Shown here piece by piece: positions 40,996 to 41,575 of a stretch of DNA of 41,575 bases (its first letter is position 1; the number at the start of each line of letters is the position of its first letter). Made by a program: the position numbers and the translations under genes. This stretch comes from an uncultured Prevotellaceae bacterium (GTDB lineage: Bacteria > Bacteroidota > Bacteroidia > Bacteroidales > Bacteroidaceae). Location: contig ONKY01000117.1 of NCBI GenBank assembly GCA_900318585.1, forward strand, positions 1 to 41,575, written 5' to 3'. The notes below the pieces were generated by a model that did no database searches, was not told the origin of the DNA, and saw nothing but the letters and a program-made list of their open reading frames with translations.

Positions 40996-41575
40996 ATGGC
41001 AAGAGTACTGATGATTGGCGCCGGAGGCGTCGCTACGGTGGCTGCGTTCAAGATTGCGCAGAATGCCGACGTGTTTACTGAGTTTATGATCGCCAGCCGA
41101 CGCAAGGCAAAATGCGACGCGCTGGTGGAGAGCATCCACAAGGCTGGGTATAAGATGGCTATCAAGACGGCACAGGTGGATGCCGACGACGTGGAGCAGC
41201 TGAAAGCGCTGTTCAGCAGCTACCAGCCGGAGTTGGTCATTAACCTGGCCCTACCCTATCAGGATCTGACCATCATGGATGCCTGTCTGGCATGTGGCTG
41301 CAGCTACTTGGACACAGCCAACTATGAGCCGAAGGACGAGGCTCACTTCGAGTACTCCTGGCAGTGGGCCTACCGTGAGCGTTTTGAAAAAGCAGGACTG
41401 ACAGCCATTCTGGGCTGCGGCTTCGACCCAGGAGTCACCAGCATCTTCACCGCCTACGCCGCCAAGCATCACTTCAAGGAGATTCAGTATCTGGACATCG
41501 TCGACTGTAATGCTGGCGACCACCACAAGGCATTTGCCACCAACTTCAACCCAGAAATCAACATCCGCGAAATCA
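40996..41575 (+). CDS. Saccharopine dehydrogenase-family protein, probable carboxynorspermidine dehydrogenase (3' end cut by window)
   Basis: The first 193 codons are present. An N-terminal Rossmann fold is clear (MARVLMIGAGGVATVAAFKIAQ), followed by IASRRKAKCDAL, LVINLALPYQDLTIMDACLACG, YLDTANYEP and GCGFDPGVTSIFTAYAA. This pattern matches carboxynorspermidine (carboxyspermidine) dehydrogenases of the saccharopine dehydrogenase family, which join a diamine to aspartate semialdehyde in the polyamine pathway. Lysine-pathway saccharopine dehydrogenase is the alternative, but DPGVTS with this N-terminus is more typical of the polyamine enzyme. The decarboxylase partner (NspC type) is not seen in the window. 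Confidence 0.85.
   Translation, partial: MARVLMIGAGGVATVAAFKIAQNADVFTEFMIASRRKAKCDALVESIHKAGYKMAIKTAQVDADDVEQLKALFSSYQPELVINLALPYQDLTIMDACLACGCSYLDTANYEPKDEAHFEYSWQWAYRERFEKAGLTAILGCGFDPGVTSIFTAYAAKHHFKEIQYLDIVDCNAGDHHKAFATNFNPEINIREI

Overview
The window is chromosomal DNA of a GC-rich Bacteroidota bacterium, most likely a Prevotella-like Bacteroidales from gut or rumen. The evidence is a SusC/SusD outer-membrane pair, several promoters of the TTTG-N19/20-TAnnTTTG type, Bacteroidales-typical gene sets (DUF5683 - LysM transglycosylase - Rel), and a carboxynorspermidine dehydrogenase-like gene.

Layout. 1-4653: envelope and stringent-response genes (DUF5683 protein, LysM lytic transglycosylase, bifunctional Rel). 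4676-13082: a pectin-type uptake block with a pectinesterase, SusC, SusD and, divergent from the kinases, a type-B carboxylesterase. 13223-29000: a 15.8-kb head-to-tail run of six membrane sensor histidine kinases (called HK1-HK6 here) behind one clear promoter. 29042-30373: a convergent NhaD-type Na+/H+ antiporter. 30590-40094: a rhamnose/arabinan block with rhamnulokinase, rhamnose isomerase, a broken DUF559 gene, an MFS sugar porter, a tandem GH43-like protein, a Ser-Gly-linker lipoprotein and, on the other strand, rhamnulose-1-phosphate aldolase. 40250-end: an uncharacterised Bacteroidales protein and the start of a saccharopine/carboxynorspermidine dehydrogenase-family gene.

How the genes fit together. 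Pectinesterase, SusCD, esterase, GH43 and the L-rhamnose genes fit use of rhamnose- and arabinose-containing pectin (rhamnogalacturonan I type). This is inference from families, not proof of substrate.

The most striking object is the kinase array. The phosphoacceptor position of the H-box alternates strictly along the six genes: Tyr, His, Tyr, His, Tyr, His. It therefore reads as three tandem pairs, each a DivL-like Tyr-type kinase followed by a canonical His-type kinase. Pairs 2 and 3 carry periplasmic SBP_bac_3 sensor domains; pair 1 has almost no extracytoplasmic domain. No response regulator and no REC domain is present anywhere in the window.

The second theme is repeats. Degenerate 7-nt tandem repeats sit at gene ends and starts (stop and start codons fall inside them) and, in reverse complement, encode the hydrophobic cores of several signal peptides. 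GC-rich palindromic elements occur both between genes and as in-frame insertions inside genes. A 39-nt dispersed palindromic repeat, a 35-bp hairpin and a 153-nt palindromic array of 21-nt units fill the other intergenic spaces.
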